64,000 nucleotides of DNA from CAVTWS01 sp963738445 (GCA_963738445.1 CAVTWS010000023.1:310001-374000); one strand, 5' to 3'; positions 7,627 to 17,086 are shown, numbered from the stretch's first letter. The notes: generated by a model not told the origin, from the sequence alone. Made by a program: numbers and translations.

Positions 7627-9147
7627 ATGAGCCGACGACATCGGGTGGTGGCCGTTCTGGCCGCCACCGCCGGTCTGGCGGCAGCGATGCTGCCGGCCGA
7701 TGCCGACAATGGAACCAGCAGCGGGGCGCTCCGGGCCGCCGTCACGACCGACGGCATCTTCGATCACCTGGACGCGTTCCAGTCCTTTGCGGATGCCAAC
7801 GGTGGCAACCGGGCCGCCGGCACCGACGGCCACGTGGACTCGGCGGAGTACGTCGCCGACCTTCTCGACGATGCCGGCTACAACGTGACCCGCCAGCAGT
7901 TCAGCTATGTGAAGTGGTTCGAGGACGCCGTCCCCACCCTCAGCCAGACGACTCCGTCGCCCATTGTGTACGTGGCCGAAACTGATTTCTCGTCGATGTC
8001 CTACTCGGGATTCGGGAGCGCTGCCGCTCCGGTCCAGGCGGTCGACCTGCTCCTTCCGCCGGTCGGTGGGTCCACCAGCGGCTGTGAGGATGCCGATTTC
8101 GCGTCGTTCGTCGTCGGGAACATCGCCCTCATCCAGCGCGGCACCTGCACCTTCGCCGAGAAGGCCATCAACGCGGCAGAGGCGGGGGCGTCGGGCGTCA
8201 TCATCTTCAACGAGGGCAACGACCCCGACCGGACCGGCCTGCTCTTCGGCACGCTCGGCGAGGTCAGTGTGGCGATCCCCGTCGTCGGCGCCACGTTCGC
8301 ATTCGGTGACACCCTGGCGGCGGCCCTGGCCGGTGGCCCGGTGTCCCTCTCGCTCAGCGTGACCGGTCACACCGAGACCGTCAACACGTACAACGTGCTC
8401 GCGGACACGCCGACGGGCCGGAGCGATCGAATCGTCGTCGCCGGCGGCCATCTCGACGGTGTCGCCGAAGGTGCCGGCATCCAGGACAACGGCAGCGGTA
8501 CCGCCACGTTGCTCGAAGTCGCGCTCCAGATGGCCGAGCTCGACATCCGCCCCCGCAACCTGGTGCGCTTCGCGTTCTGGAGCGGCGAGGAGGACGGCCT
8601 GATCGGTTCGCAGTACTACGTCGACCAGCTCAGCGCCCGAGACGTCCGGCGCCACGCGGTGAACCTGAACTTCGACATGATCGCGTCGCCCAACTTCGGC
8701 CGATTCATCTATGACGGCGACGGCTCGAACTCCGACGCCGCCGGTCCGAATGGTTCTGACGTCGTGGAGGACGTCTTCGAGGCGTACTTCGCCGGCCAGG
8801 GTCTGACCACGCTGCCGACCGCCTTCGACGGACGTTCCGACTACGGGCCGTTCATCGACCGGGGCATCCCCGCTGGTGGTCTGTTCACCGGTGCCGAGGA
8901 CCTGATGACCGCGGAAGAAGCGGCGCTGTTCGGCGGCAACGCAGGGGTCGCCTTCGATGCCTGCTACCACAGCGCCTGCGACACGATCGCCAACGTCGAC
9001 CCAGTCGCGCTCGACCAGATGTCCGATGCCGTGGCGCACTCGATCCTGGCCTTCGGCTTCACGACGTCGTCGGTCAACGGCACCGGCCGGGGCAACGGCG
9101 GAGGGACCATCGATCTCGAGCTCCAGGGATCGCGTTTCGTCAAGTGA
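7627..9147 (+). CDS. Secreted M28-family aminopeptidase with PA domain
   Basis: This 506-residue exported zinc peptidase has a signal peptide (residues 1-27, ending in an AxA-like DADA). A protease-associated domain follows at about 130-240 (NIALIQRGTCTFAEKAINAAEAGASGVIIFN), inserted before the M28 catalytic domain. Metal ligands are visible as GGHLDGV (His), IQDNGSG (Asp), WSGEEDGLIGS (Glu-Glu, with the catalytic base), NFDMIASPN (Asp) and DACYHSACD (His). The two Cys around that last His match the disulfide of Streptomyces-type secreted aminopeptidases. The start has a purine-rich site (AGGGAGAG). It stands alone between ruvB and queA. Confidence 0.92.
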   Translation: MSRRHRVVAVLAATAGLAAAMLPADADNGTSSGALRAAVTTDGIFDHLDAFQSFADANGGNRAAGTDGHVDSAEYVADLLDDAGYNVTRQQFSYVKWFEDAVPTLSQTTPSPIVYVAETDFSSMSYSGFGSAAAPVQAVDLLLPPVGGSTSGCEDADFASFVVGNIALIQRGTCTFAEKAINAAEAGASGVIIFNEGNDPDRTGLLFGTLGEVSVAIPVVGATFAFGDTLAAALAGGPVSLSLSVTGHTETVNTYNVLADTPTGRSDRIVVAGGHLDGVAEGAGIQDNGSGTATLLEVALQMAELDIRPRNLVRFAFWSGEEDGLIGSQYYVDQLSARDVRRHAVNLNFDMIASPNFGRFIYDGDGSNSDAAGPNGSDVVEDVFEAYFAGQGLTTLPTAFDGRSDYGPFIDRGIPAGGLFTGAEDLMTAEEAALFGGNAGVAFDACYHSACDTIANVDPVALDQMSDAVAHSILAFGFTTSSVNGTGRGNGGGTIDLELQGSRFVK

Positions 9148-9246
9148 TCTGACTCACCCATCCATCGCATCGCGCGCGACGACTGGCCGCCTCCTCCCCC
9201 GAAGCGGTCGGTCGTCGTCGCGTGCGGGCCCTAGCCTGAGCCGGCC

Positions 9247-10269
9247 ATGTCCGAGCTCGACGCCTTCGACTACGACCTGCCCGGTGAGCTCATCGCCCAG
9301 GTCCCGAGTGCCGAGCGTGGAGCCTCGCGCCTGCTGGTCGACACCGGCGACGCCATCGAACATCGACTCACCGCAGACCTGGCGGACCTGGTCGGCCCCG
9401 GCGACGTGCTCGTGCTCAACACCAGCAAGGTGCTGCCCGTACGCCTCCACCTCCAGAAGGTCACCGGAGGAGCGGTCGAGGTGCTCCTCTTGGAGCCCTT
9501 GACCCCAGATCGGACCTCCTGGGAGGCCCTCGTGCGCCCCAGCCGCAAGGTTCCGCCCGGCACGCGCCTGGCGTCCGCCCACCGGGACGCGGCCAGCGGC
9601 GTCGTGGTCGGCGACGACCTCGGAGACGGTCGGCGGGAGGTGCTGCTCGAGTTCGCCGGCGGCCTGGAGGAGACCCTGGCCGAGATCGGCGAGATGCCCC
9701 TGCCGCCCTACATCACCGAACGGGCGGCGTCGCCCGACCGCTACCAGACCGTCTACGCCGACCGGCCGGGTTCTGCCGCGGCACCCACCGCGGGTCTGCA
9801 CCTGACCGACGACACACTGGAACGATGCCGACAGGCGGGGGCGGCCGTGGTGGGGGTCGAGCTGCACGTCGGGCTCGACACGTTTCGCCCGCTCACCGTG
9901 GATCGACTGGCGGACCACCACATGCACTCCGAGCGATACCACGTGCCCGAGGCCTCTTGGGCTGCGGTCGAGGCGGCCGAACGCGTCGTTGCCGTCGGCA
10001 CCACAGTCGTGCGCACGCTCGAGTCGGTCGCCGTCCGGGGCGAGCTCGAGGGCCGGACCGACCTGTTCATCCGCCGCCCCTATCCCTTCGCGGTCGTCGA
10101 TGCCCTCATGACCAACTTCCACCTGCCCCGCTCGAGCCTGCTGGTCCTGCTCGACGCTTTCATGGGACCTCGATGGCGCGACCTCTATGCGCTCGCCCGC
10201 ACGGAGCGCTACCGGTTCCTGTCCTTCGGCGACGCGATGCTGGTCGGTCGCCGCCAGGAGGCGGCGTGA
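9247..10269 (+). CDS. queA: S-adenosylmethionine:tRNA ribosyltransferase-isomerase QueA
   Basis: QueA transfers and isomerises the ribosyl part of S-adenosylmethionine onto preQ1-modified tRNA to make epoxyqueuosine. The 340-residue protein starts MSELDAFDYDLPGELIAQVP, the family's N-terminus. It also contains DRYQTVYA, GSAAAPTAGLHLT, GVELHVGLDTFRP and ALMTNFHLPRSSLLVLL, all conserved. A TAGCCT box (9232-9237) lies 9 nt before the ATG without a ribosome binding site, suggesting leaderless transcription. Its last codons lie in a 32-bp tandem duplication that leads into tgt, the previous enzyme of the same pathway. Confidence 0.96.
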   Translation: MSELDAFDYDLPGELIAQVPSAERGASRLLVDTGDAIEHRLTADLADLVGPGDVLVLNTSKVLPVRLHLQKVTGGAVEVLLLEPLTPDRTSWEALVRPSRKVPPGTRLASAHRDAASGVVVGDDLGDGRREVLLEFAGGLEETLAEIGEMPLPPYITERAASPDRYQTVYADRPGSAAAPTAGLHLTDDTLERCRQAGAAVVGVELHVGLDTFRPLTVDRLADHHMHSERYHVPEASWAAVEAAERVVAVGTTVVRTLESVAVRGELEGRTDLFIRRPYPFAVVDALMTNFHLPRSSLLVLLDAFMGPRWRDLYALARTERYRFLSFGDAMLVGRRQEAA

Positions 10270-10300
10270 TGCTGGTCGGTCGCCGCCAGGAGGCAGCGTG
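10237..10300 (+). repeat. 32-bp tandem duplication at the queA/tgt junction
   Basis: Units 10237-10268 and 10269-10300 differ at one base. The first encodes the end of queA. The second repeats it as a separate 10-codon frame (MLVGRRQEAA) whose TGA overlaps the tgt GTG, and it carries the CAGGAGG site just before tgt. Confidence 0.85.
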
Positions 10301-11413
10301 AAGGCGGTGTTCGTCGAGCGGGCCCGCGACGGGATGGCCCGGACCGGTACGGTCACGACGGCTCGGGGCTCGTTCGAGACGCCGTGCTTCATGCCGGTGG
10401 GAACCCGCGGCGCGGTGAAGCACCTGGCGGCTCCGGACCTCGAGGCGCTGGGCTTCGAGGTCATCCTCGGCAACACCTACCACCTGATGCTGCGTCCCGG
10501 CGCGGACGTGGTGCAGGACCTGGGCGGCCTCCACGGCTTCGCCGGCTGGTCTCGCCACATCCTGACCGACAGCGGCGGCTACCAGATCTTCTCCCTCAAG
10601 CCGAAGGTGGACGACGAGGGCGCCCGTTTCGTCTCCACCTACGACGGCAGTCTCCACCACCTCACGCCGGAAGGGGCGGTGGAGGTGCAGGCTGCGCTCG
10701 GAAGCGACATCCAGATGGTGCTGGACGTGTGCCCGCCCCTGCCGTCCGAGCGCTCGGTGATCCAGGCCGCCGTGGATCGAACGGCGTTGTGGGCCCGACG
10801 GGCTCGGGCGGCGTTCCTGGCCGCTGACGACCTGCCCGACCGGGCCTGCCAGTTCGGCATCGTGCAGGGTGGCACCGATGTCGGGTTGCGGGCCGAGAGC
10901 GCGGCTCGCACCATCGAGGTCGGATTCGACGGGTACGCCCTCGGGGGGTTGAGCGTGGGGGAGTCCGTCACCGAGATGCTCGACACCCTGGCCGAGGTCA
11001 CACCGCGGTTGCCCATGGATCAACCCCGGTACTTCATGGGTCTCGGGGATCCGATCGGGATCGTCGAATCCGTCGGGCTCGGCGTCGACATGTTCGATTG
11101 CGTGATGCCGACCCGGCTGGCCCGTCACGGCACCGTGCTCACCAGCCGGGGCCGCCTGAACATCAAACGAGCCGAGTTCGCCCGCGACGATCGGCCACTC
11201 GATCCCGACCGTCCCGGCGGCCCGTGCGAGGCGTTCCCACGCGGATACCTGCGCCATCTGATCCACGTGGGAGAGCCCACCGGGGCCCGGCTGCTGACGA
11301 TGCACAACCTCTGGTGGATGGGCCGGTTCGTGTCCGACATGCGTGCCGCGATCGCCGATGGACGATTCGAGGCGTTCCGGACCGAGGTCCGCGCCGTGTG
11401 GTCCCACGGGTGA
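10298..11413 (+). CDS. tgt: Queuine tRNA-guanosine transglycosylase
   Basis: Tgt exchanges guanine-34 of tRNAs with GUN anticodons for preQ1. The 371-residue protein starts at a GTG with AGGAGG 6 nt upstream. Family motifs are TPCFMPVGTRGAVKHL, GNTYHLMLRPG, LTDSGGYQIFSL, FGIVQGGTD and GGLSVGE. The catalytic Asp lies in GVDMFDCVMPTRLARHG. The usual zinc site (CxCxxC...H) is not conserved: the corresponding C-terminal stretch reads PGGPCEAFPRGYLRHLIHVGE, with one Cys. This suggests a zinc-free or altered site. The gene is coupled to queA and followed by yajC. Confidence 0.95.
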   Translation: MKAVFVERARDGMARTGTVTTARGSFETPCFMPVGTRGAVKHLAAPDLEALGFEVILGNTYHLMLRPGADVVQDLGGLHGFAGWSRHILTDSGGYQIFSLKPKVDDEGARFVSTYDGSLHHLTPEGAVEVQAALGSDIQMVLDVCPPLPSERSVIQAAVDRTALWARRARAAFLAADDLPDRACQFGIVQGGTDVGLRAESAARTIEVGFDGYALGGLSVGESVTEMLDTLAEVTPRLPMDQPRYFMGLGDPIGIVESVGLGVDMFDCVMPTRLARHGTVLTSRGRLNIKRAEFARDDRPLDPDRPGGPCEAFPRGYLRHLIHVGEPTGARLLTMHNLWWMGRFVSDMRAAIADGRFEAFRTEVRAVWSHG

Positions 11414-11504
11414 CCGCCAGGTGAACCCTCGGCGCCGGTGGTCCAGGAACCGGAAGGTCAAGCGATAGAGTCGTTCGGCTTCGAGTGTGGAAAAGGGTTC
11501 TGCC

Positions 11505-11786
11505 ATGGGTTCGTTGATCATCCTCCCCCTGTTGTTCCTGGTGCTCTACTTCGTCACCATCCGGCCGCAGCAGCGCCAGGCCCGGGAGCATTCATCGTTC
11601 CTGTCCAGCCTCGAGCCCGGTTCGGAGGTGGTCACGTCCACGGGCCTGTACGGCACGGTCTCCGAAATCGACGGCAACATCGTGTGGCTGGAGGTCGCTC
11701 AGGACCTCGAACTGAAGTTCGACCGGAGCGCGATCGCCCGGGCGGCGCAACCCGCGGCGGTCGATGTGCCCGCCGAGGAGGATTGA
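11505..11786 (+). CDS. yajC: Preprotein translocase subunit YajC
   Basis: YajC is a small inner-membrane partner of SecDF. The 93-residue protein has one membrane segment (about residues 3-19, LIILPLLFLVLYFVTI) followed by the classic RPQQRQAREHSSFLSSLEPGSEVVTSTGLYGTV. I chose the ATG at 11505, preceded by AAAAGGG, over a GTG at 11487. A TAGAGT box at 11466-11471 may be its promoter. It heads the yajC-secD-secF run, and secD starts 1 nt after its stop. Confidence 0.93.
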   Translation: MGSLIILPLLFLVLYFVTIRPQQRQAREHSSFLSSLEPGSEVVTSTGLYGTVSEIDGNIVWLEVAQDLELKFDRSAIARAAQPAAVDVPAEED

Positions 11787-11787
11787 C

Positions 11788-13620
11788 GTGCGCCGACAGG
11801 TCGTGTCCGCGGTCGGCACCGTCGTTCTCACCGTCGCTCTCCTGCTCTACACCTTCATCGCCGGGAACGAGCCGTTCCTCGGCCTCGACCTCCAGGGCGG
11901 GGCCTCGGTGGTGTTCGAGCCCACCACCCCGGTCGAGGGCGACCGGCTCGAGCAGGCGATCGACATCATCAACGCCCGGGTCAACGACTTCGGCGCCCGC
12001 GAACCGGAGATCTACGAGCAGGGCGGCAACATCGTCGTCGAGCTGCCCGGGATCGACGATCAGGATGCCGTGCTCGACCAGATCGGACAGACTGCGGAAC
12101 TTCGTTTCCGGGCCGTGACCAATCTCGAGCTGCCACCGGCGCTGCTCGATCTCACCACGACCACCCTCGTCGGCGACGCCACGACCACGACGATTGACGA
12201 CGACGCGACGACCACGACGACGGATGGCGAGGCGACGACGACCACGGCCGAGGCCGACGACGCCACGACGACCGAGGCACCGGCCTCGACCCCGACCACC
12301 CGCAACGCCACGCGCCAGGTCGATCCGGACGAAACGACCACGACCGTCACCGTCGAGGACGAATCCACGACCACCTCGGTGTCGGACACCGCCGCGGATG
12401 CGACCACGACCACCTTCCCGCTGGTCACCGACACCACCCCGCCGGTCGGCAGCTCGGGCACCCCCGACCCCACCGCGCCGCTCGGCACCCGTGACCGCTG
12501 CCTGGCCGACCTGGCCGTCCGCGAGCCCAGTGCTGTGGGCACCAGCGAGCTGGGAATCGCCCCCACCGACCCGGACACGGGCATCACCCCCGGCGACGCC
12601 GACCTGCCCTGCGACGAGGTCGTGCTGCCCGAGATCGACCCCGATACCGGCGCCGTGACCCGGCTGTATCGCCTCGGCCCGACCCAGTTCACCGGCACGG
12701 TGATCGCCGATGCCGATGCGCGCCTCCAGGCCTCCGAATGGTCGGTCCAGACCCAGCTGAAGGGCGGGGCGGCCGGGCGTGACCTGTTCAACGAGGCGGC
12801 CGCCGCCTGCTACAACCTGAGCACGGGTTGCCCCTACCCGCTCGGCCAGGACGACAGCGGTCTACCGCACGGTGGCTTGGCGTTCGTGCTCGACGGCGAG
12901 GTCATCTCCGCCCCCACCTTCCAGGCGCCGTTCTTCGAGGAGGAGGTGTTCATCTCGGGCGCTTTCGACGAGGGCCGCGCCAAGGACCTGGCCCGCCTGC
13001 TCCGATACGGCGCCCTGCCCGTGGAGCTCGTGCCCCAGACCACCCAGATCGTGTCGGCCACCGTGGGCGAGGACGCCCTCGATGCCGGCATCCTGGCCGG
13101 GGTCGTCGGCCTGAGCCTCGTCGCCTTGTTCATGGTGCTCTACTACCGGGGGCTCGGTGGGGTCGCCGTCGTCTCCCTGCTCGTGGCCATCGGACTCACC
13201 TGGGTGGTGGTCGCCTGGCTGGGCGAGACCCAGGGCCTGACCATCACGCTGGCCGGGGTCACCGGTTTGATCGTGTCGATCGGCATTGCGGTCGACTCCA
13301 ACATCGTCTACTTCGAGCACCTCAAAGAGGACGTGCGAAACGGCCGATCGGTGCGGTCCTCGGTCGACCGCTCCTTCCCGGCGGCGTTCTCCACCATCCT
13401 CAAGGCCGACTCCGCCTCGTTGATCGGCGCCGGCCTCCTGTACTGGCTGACGATCGGCGCCGTGAAGGGATTCGCCCTCTACCTCGGCATCGCCACCATC
13501 GTCGACCTCGTCGTCACCTACTTCTTCCTCGGCCCGTTCGTGCGGATCGTGGCCCGCCACAAGAGCTTCGCGGCCCATCCCGATGCCTACGGCATCCCGA
13601 CCCCGCGAGAGGCGGTCTGA
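11788..13620 (+). CDS. secD: Protein translocase subunit SecD with Thr-rich insertion
   Basis: SecD uses the proton gradient to assist export through SecYEG. The 610-residue protein has an N-terminal membrane segment, the GLDLQGGASVVFEP motif and the P1 head domain. Five C-terminal membrane segments include VTGLIVSIGIAVDSNIVYFEHLKEDV and ILKADSASLIGAGLLYW. The start is a GTG preceded by GAGGAGGA. Between about residues 121 and 230 there is a low-complexity insertion dominated by Thr, Asp, Ala and Glu (repeated TTTT blocks), which lies on the extracytoplasmic side. secF starts one base after the stop. Confidence 0.95.
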   Translation: MRRQVVSAVGTVVLTVALLLYTFIAGNEPFLGLDLQGGASVVFEPTTPVEGDRLEQAIDIINARVNDFGAREPEIYEQGGNIVVELPGIDDQDAVLDQIGQTAELRFRAVTNLELPPALLDLTTTTLVGDATTTTIDDDATTTTTDGEATTTTAEADDATTTEAPASTPTTRNATRQVDPDETTTTVTVEDESTTTSVSDTAADATTTTFPLVTDTTPPVGSSGTPDPTAPLGTRDRCLADLAVREPSAVGTSELGIAPTDPDTGITPGDADLPCDEVVLPEIDPDTGAVTRLYRLGPTQFTGTVIADADARLQASEWSVQTQLKGGAAGRDLFNEAAAACYNLSTGCPYPLGQDDSGLPHGGLAFVLDGEVISAPTFQAPFFEEEVFISGAFDEGRAKDLARLLRYGALPVELVPQTTQIVSATVGEDALDAGILAGVVGLSLVALFMVLYYRGLGGVAVVSLLVAIGLTWVVVAWLGETQGLTITLAGVTGLIVSIGIAVDSNIVYFEHLKEDVRNGRSVRSSVDRSFPAAFSTILKADSASLIGAGLLYWLTIGAVKGFALYLGIATIVDLVVTYFFLGPFVRIVARHKSFAAHPDAYGIPTPREAV

Positions 13621-13621
13621 C

Positions 13622-14749
13622 ATGGGTTGGCTCAAGCGCCTGTACCGGGGCGAGAACGAGATCGACTTCACCAGCTGGTGGCGCTGGGGCATCCCGCTGT
13701 CGCTCGCGCTGATCGTCATCAGCCTGTTGTCGCTCGTGTTCGGCGATCTCAAGCTCGGGATCGAGTTCGAGGGTGGAACGTCGTGGGAGGTGGTGGCCCC
13801 CGAGGTGTCGGTGTCGGAGGCGCGTGACGCCGTTCGCCCCTTCGGCGCCGCCGAGGCCACGATCCAGACCGTCGGCGGAGACATCATCCGGGTGCGCTCC
13901 GAGATCGACGACCCCGCGACGGTGGCCGACATCACGGCGGCGCTGGCCGAGGTGGCGGGCGCCGACATCAACGACGTGACCGTCCAGACGGTTGGCCCCT
14001 CCTGGGGTGATCAGGTCACGAGCAAGGCCCGCTCGGCGCTGATCTGGTTCTTCATCGTGCTGGCGCTGTACATCACGTGGCAGCTCGAATGGCGCATGGC
14101 GGTCGGCGCCCTGGTGGCCGTGGTGCACGACATCATCCTGTCCGTGGGCGTGTACTCGGTGTTCAACCTCGAGGTCACCCCGGCCACCGTCGTCGCCTTC
14201 TTGACCATCCTCGGGTACTCGCTCTACGACACCATCGTCGTCTACGACAAGGTCCACGAGATCACCGCCCGGGTGGGGGCGAGCGGGCGTTACACGTACA
14301 CCGAGATGATGAACCTGTCGCTGAACCAGGTGCTCATGCGCTCCGTCAACACCACCTTCACCGCCGTCCTGCCGGTCATCTCCATGTTGTTCATCGGGTC
14401 GATCGTGCTCGGCGGCAGCACCTTGCAGGAGTTCGGCGTGGCCCTGCTGGTCGGGTTGCTGTCGGGCGCCTACTCCTCGGTGTTCGTCGCCGCTCCCGTC
14501 GTGGCGTGGTTGAAGGAACGGCAACCCACGCACCAAGAAGCCCGGCGCCGGGTCGTGGCCCGGGCCGGTGGCACCACCGGCGTGCGCACGGTGACCCGCG
14601 ACGATCAGACCCTCGGGGTGGCGGGCCAGCGGGCCCGGGCCATGATCGGTGCGCGCGGGAGTGGATCGTCCTCCAGCGGCCCCGGCACCGGCCCGGCACC
14701 GACCGCGTCCGGCGCCATCCCCCCTCGGCCGCGCAAGAAGAAGCGCTGA
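13622..14749 (+). CDS. secF: Protein translocase subunit SecF
   Basis: SecF pairs with SecD in the export motor. The 375-residue protein has an N-terminal membrane segment, the family motif KLGIEFEGGTSWEV, an extracytoplasmic loop (about residues 45-135), and five further membrane segments. These include VVHDIILSVGVYSVFNLEVTP, FLTILGYSLYDTIVVYDKV and NQVLMRSVNTTFTAVLPV, all diagnostic. The C-terminal 80 residues are a basic, Gly/Ser/Pro-rich tail ending in RPRKKKR. The gene follows secD with almost no gap. Confidence 0.95.
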   Translation: MGWLKRLYRGENEIDFTSWWRWGIPLSLALIVISLLSLVFGDLKLGIEFEGGTSWEVVAPEVSVSEARDAVRPFGAAEATIQTVGGDIIRVRSEIDDPATVADITAALAEVAGADINDVTVQTVGPSWGDQVTSKARSALIWFFIVLALYITWQLEWRMAVGALVAVVHDIILSVGVYSVFNLEVTPATVVAFLTILGYSLYDTIVVYDKVHEITARVGASGRYTYTEMMNLSLNQVLMRSVNTTFTAVLPVISMLFIGSIVLGGSTLQEFGVALLVGLLSGAYSSVFVAAPVVAWLKERQPTHQEARRRVVARAGGTTGVRTVTRDDQTLGVAGQRARAMIGARGSGSSSSGPGTGPAPTASGAIPPRPRKKKR

Positions 14750-14814
14750 CACGCCCGCCACGTCGGCCCGGGGCGTGGGAGATGGCGGCGCGTCGGCCAC
14801 ACTGGAACCAGGAA

Positions 14815-14849
14815 CCTGACCGCACGAGAGGGTCCTGACCGCACGAGAG
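14815..14849. repeat. 16-bp direct repeat before rel
   Basis: CCTGACCGCACGAGAG occurs at 14815-14830 and 14834-14849, 26 bp before the rel start. It could be a regulator site or a small duplication. Nothing else is recognisable in 14750-14875 apart from the rel ribosome binding site. Confidence 0.5.
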
Positions 14850-14875
14850 CAATCACGAAAGAGCAGGGAGGCACC

Positions 14876-17086
14876 GTGGCCACGATGACTCGGGTGTTGC
14901 CGTGGAGGCGCCACTCGGGCCTGGTCATGCCTGCTACCGAGCGCCTGGTCGAGACCTACCGCTCCCGCCATCCCAAAGCCAGCGTCGACTCCATCCTCCG
15001 GGCCTACGAGCTGGCGGCGCGCTCCCATGGCGAGCAGCTCCGCAAGTCGGGTGAGCCCTACGTCAACCATCCTCTCGAGGTGGCCACCATCGTCGCCCGG
15101 TTGGGGCTCGACGAGGTGACGGTCATCGCCGCCCTCCTGCACGATGTGGTCGAGGACACCGCGGTCACCATCGAAGAGGTCGAGGCCATGTTCGGGTCCG
15201 AGGTGGCCCGGGTGGTCGACGGCGTCACCAAGCTCGACGGCGTCAAGTTCTATTCGAAGGAAGAGCACCAGGCCGCCACGATGCGCAAGATGCTCCTGGC
15301 CGTCGCCCAAGACGTGCGGGTGCTCATCATCAAGCTCTGCGATCGCCTCCACAACATGTCGACCCTGGCCGTGCTGCCGCCGGCCAAACAGGCCCGCATC
15401 GCCCAGGAGACCTTGGAGGTGTACGCCCCGCTGGCCCACCGGCTCGGCATGCAGGACGTCAAGACCCAACTCGAAGATCTCGCCTTCGCCACGCTGCATC
15501 CCAAGTGGTTCGCCCAGATCGACCAGATGGTGTCGGTGCGCACCCCCGAGCGCGACCTCTACCTCACCCAGGTGATCGCCGATGTCGAGCAGCGGCTCGC
15601 CGAGCTCGACATCACTGCCGAGGTCACGGGTCGCCCCAAGCACCTGTGGAGCATCTACGAGAAGATGGTGGTGCGAGGACGCTCCTTCGACGAGATCTTC
15701 GATCTGGTGGCGATCCGGCTCGTGGTCGACAGCGTTCGCGACTGCTACGCCACGCTGGGCACGATCCACTCGACGTGGAAGCCGGTGCAGGGGCGGTTCA
15801 AGGACTACATCGCCATGCCCAAGTTCAACCTCTACCAGTCGCTGCACACGACCGTCGTCGGACCACAAGGCAAGCCGCTCGAGGTTCAGATCCGCACCCG
15901 GGAGATGCACGCCCGCGCCGAACACGGCATCGCGGCCCACTGGGAGTACAAGGACAACTCGCCGACCCGGGACTCCAACTGGTTGTCCCGGATCAGCGAG
16001 TTCGAGGAGGAATCCCGCGACCCGGGCGAGTTCATGGCGAACCTCAAGTTCGACCTGCAACACGACGAAGTCTTCGTCTTCACCCCCAAGGGTGAGGTCG
16101 TGACGTTGCCGGCCGGCTCGACCCCGGTCGACTTCGCGTACTCGATCCACACCGAGATCGGCCACCGCACGATCGGGGCTCGGGTCAACGGCGTGCTCGC
16201 TCCCATCGACAGCCCGCTCCGCTCCGGCAACTCGGTCGAGATCATCACCTCCCGGGTGGAGGGCGCCGGGCCCTCGAAGGACTGGCTCGACTTCGTCGTC
16301 ACCCAGCGGGCGTCCAACCGGATCAAGGCCTGGCACAACAAGGCCGGTCGATACGACGCGGTGGAAGCCGGGCGCGATGAGCTCGACCGGGAGCTGCGCC
16401 GCCAGGGGATTCCGGTCACGACCATCGTCGACGTCCCGGCCATGAACGAGATGGCGCGCCGTCTCGACTACGCCGACAGCGACGCCATGCTCATCGCCAT
16501 CGGGCAGGGCGCCCTGAAGTCGATCCCGCTCGTCAAGAGCATCGGCGAGGCCCTGAAGGATGCCAGCACCGAGCCCGACGGCGTGCTGCCCACCAGCATC
16601 GCCCACCAGGAGGACAAGCGCCGGGGCCCCGGGGTCCACGTGGAGGGATTCGACGACGTCATGGTCCGGCTCGGCCGGTGCTGTTCTCCGCTTCCGCCCG
16701 ACGAGGTCATGGCCTTCGAGACCCGCGGCCGCGGCGTCGTGGTGCACCGCATCGATTGTCTCCAGTTCGCCGAGGCGGTCGAGCAGCACCGGCATCGTCA
16801 GCTCGACGCGGACTGGGTCAACGACCCCGACGCCAAGTACGTGTCGCCCATCGAGGTCCGCGCCCTCGACCGGCCGGCGCTGATGCGCGATGTCGCCGAC
16901 GTCATGGTCGAACACGGCCTCAACATCACCGCCGCCAACCTCAAAGTCGGCGCCGATCGGGTGTCGATCATGCGCTTCGACGTCGAGCTGGCCGACGTCT
17001 CGCACCTCGATTCGCTCCTCGGCAAGCTGCTCCGAGTCGATGGTGTGTACCGGGCCAGCCGCGTCCTTCCCGGCGCGGCCGAATAG
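14876..17086 (+). CDS. rel: Bifunctional (p)ppGpp synthetase/hydrolase
   Basis: This enzyme makes and degrades the stringent-response alarmone. The 736-residue protein has the HD hydrolase domain (HHxxD-type HPLEVATIV, then HDVVED at residues 89-94 and CDRLHNMSTL). The synthetase domain has FKDYIAMPKFNLYQSLHTTVVG and EVQIRTREMHARAEHGIAAHW. The TGS domain (VFVFTPKGEVVTLPAGSTPVDFAY), a zinc-finger-like CCSPLPPDE region and a C-terminal ACT domain follow. Both catalytic motif sets look intact. The GTG start has GGGAGG 6 nt upstream. Its place after secDF is the usual actinobacterial order. Confidence 0.96.
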   Translation: MATMTRVLPWRRHSGLVMPATERLVETYRSRHPKASVDSILRAYELAARSHGEQLRKSGEPYVNHPLEVATIVARLGLDEVTVIAALLHDVVEDTAVTIEEVEAMFGSEVARVVDGVTKLDGVKFYSKEEHQAATMRKMLLAVAQDVRVLIIKLCDRLHNMSTLAVLPPAKQARIAQETLEVYAPLAHRLGMQDVKTQLEDLAFATLHPKWFAQIDQMVSVRTPERDLYLTQVIADVEQRLAELDITAEVTGRPKHLWSIYEKMVVRGRSFDEIFDLVAIRLVVDSVRDCYATLGTIHSTWKPVQGRFKDYIAMPKFNLYQSLHTTVVGPQGKPLEVQIRTREMHARAEHGIAAHWEYKDNSPTRDSNWLSRISEFEEESRDPGEFMANLKFDLQHDEVFVFTPKGEVVTLPAGSTPVDFAYSIHTEIGHRTIGARVNGVLAPIDSPLRSGNSVEIITSRVEGAGPSKDWLDFVVTQRASNRIKAWHNKAGRYDAVEAGRDELDRELRRQGIPVTTIVDVPAMNEMARRLDYADSDAMLIAIGQGALKSIPLVKSIGEALKDASTEPDGVLPTSIAHQEDKRRGPGVHVEGFDDVMVRLGRCCSPLPPDEVMAFETRGRGVVVHRIDCLQFAEAVEQHRHRQLDADWVNDPDAKYVSPIEVRALDRPALMRDVADVMVEHGLNITAANLKVGADRVSIMRFDVELADVSHLDSLLGKLLRVDGVYRASRVLPGAAE

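Noticed and set aside
13514..17005. Long minus-strand frame opposite secF and rel
   Set aside because: Antisense shadow of two clearly conserved genes; its product is a His/Asp/Gly-rich sequence typical of complementary frames.
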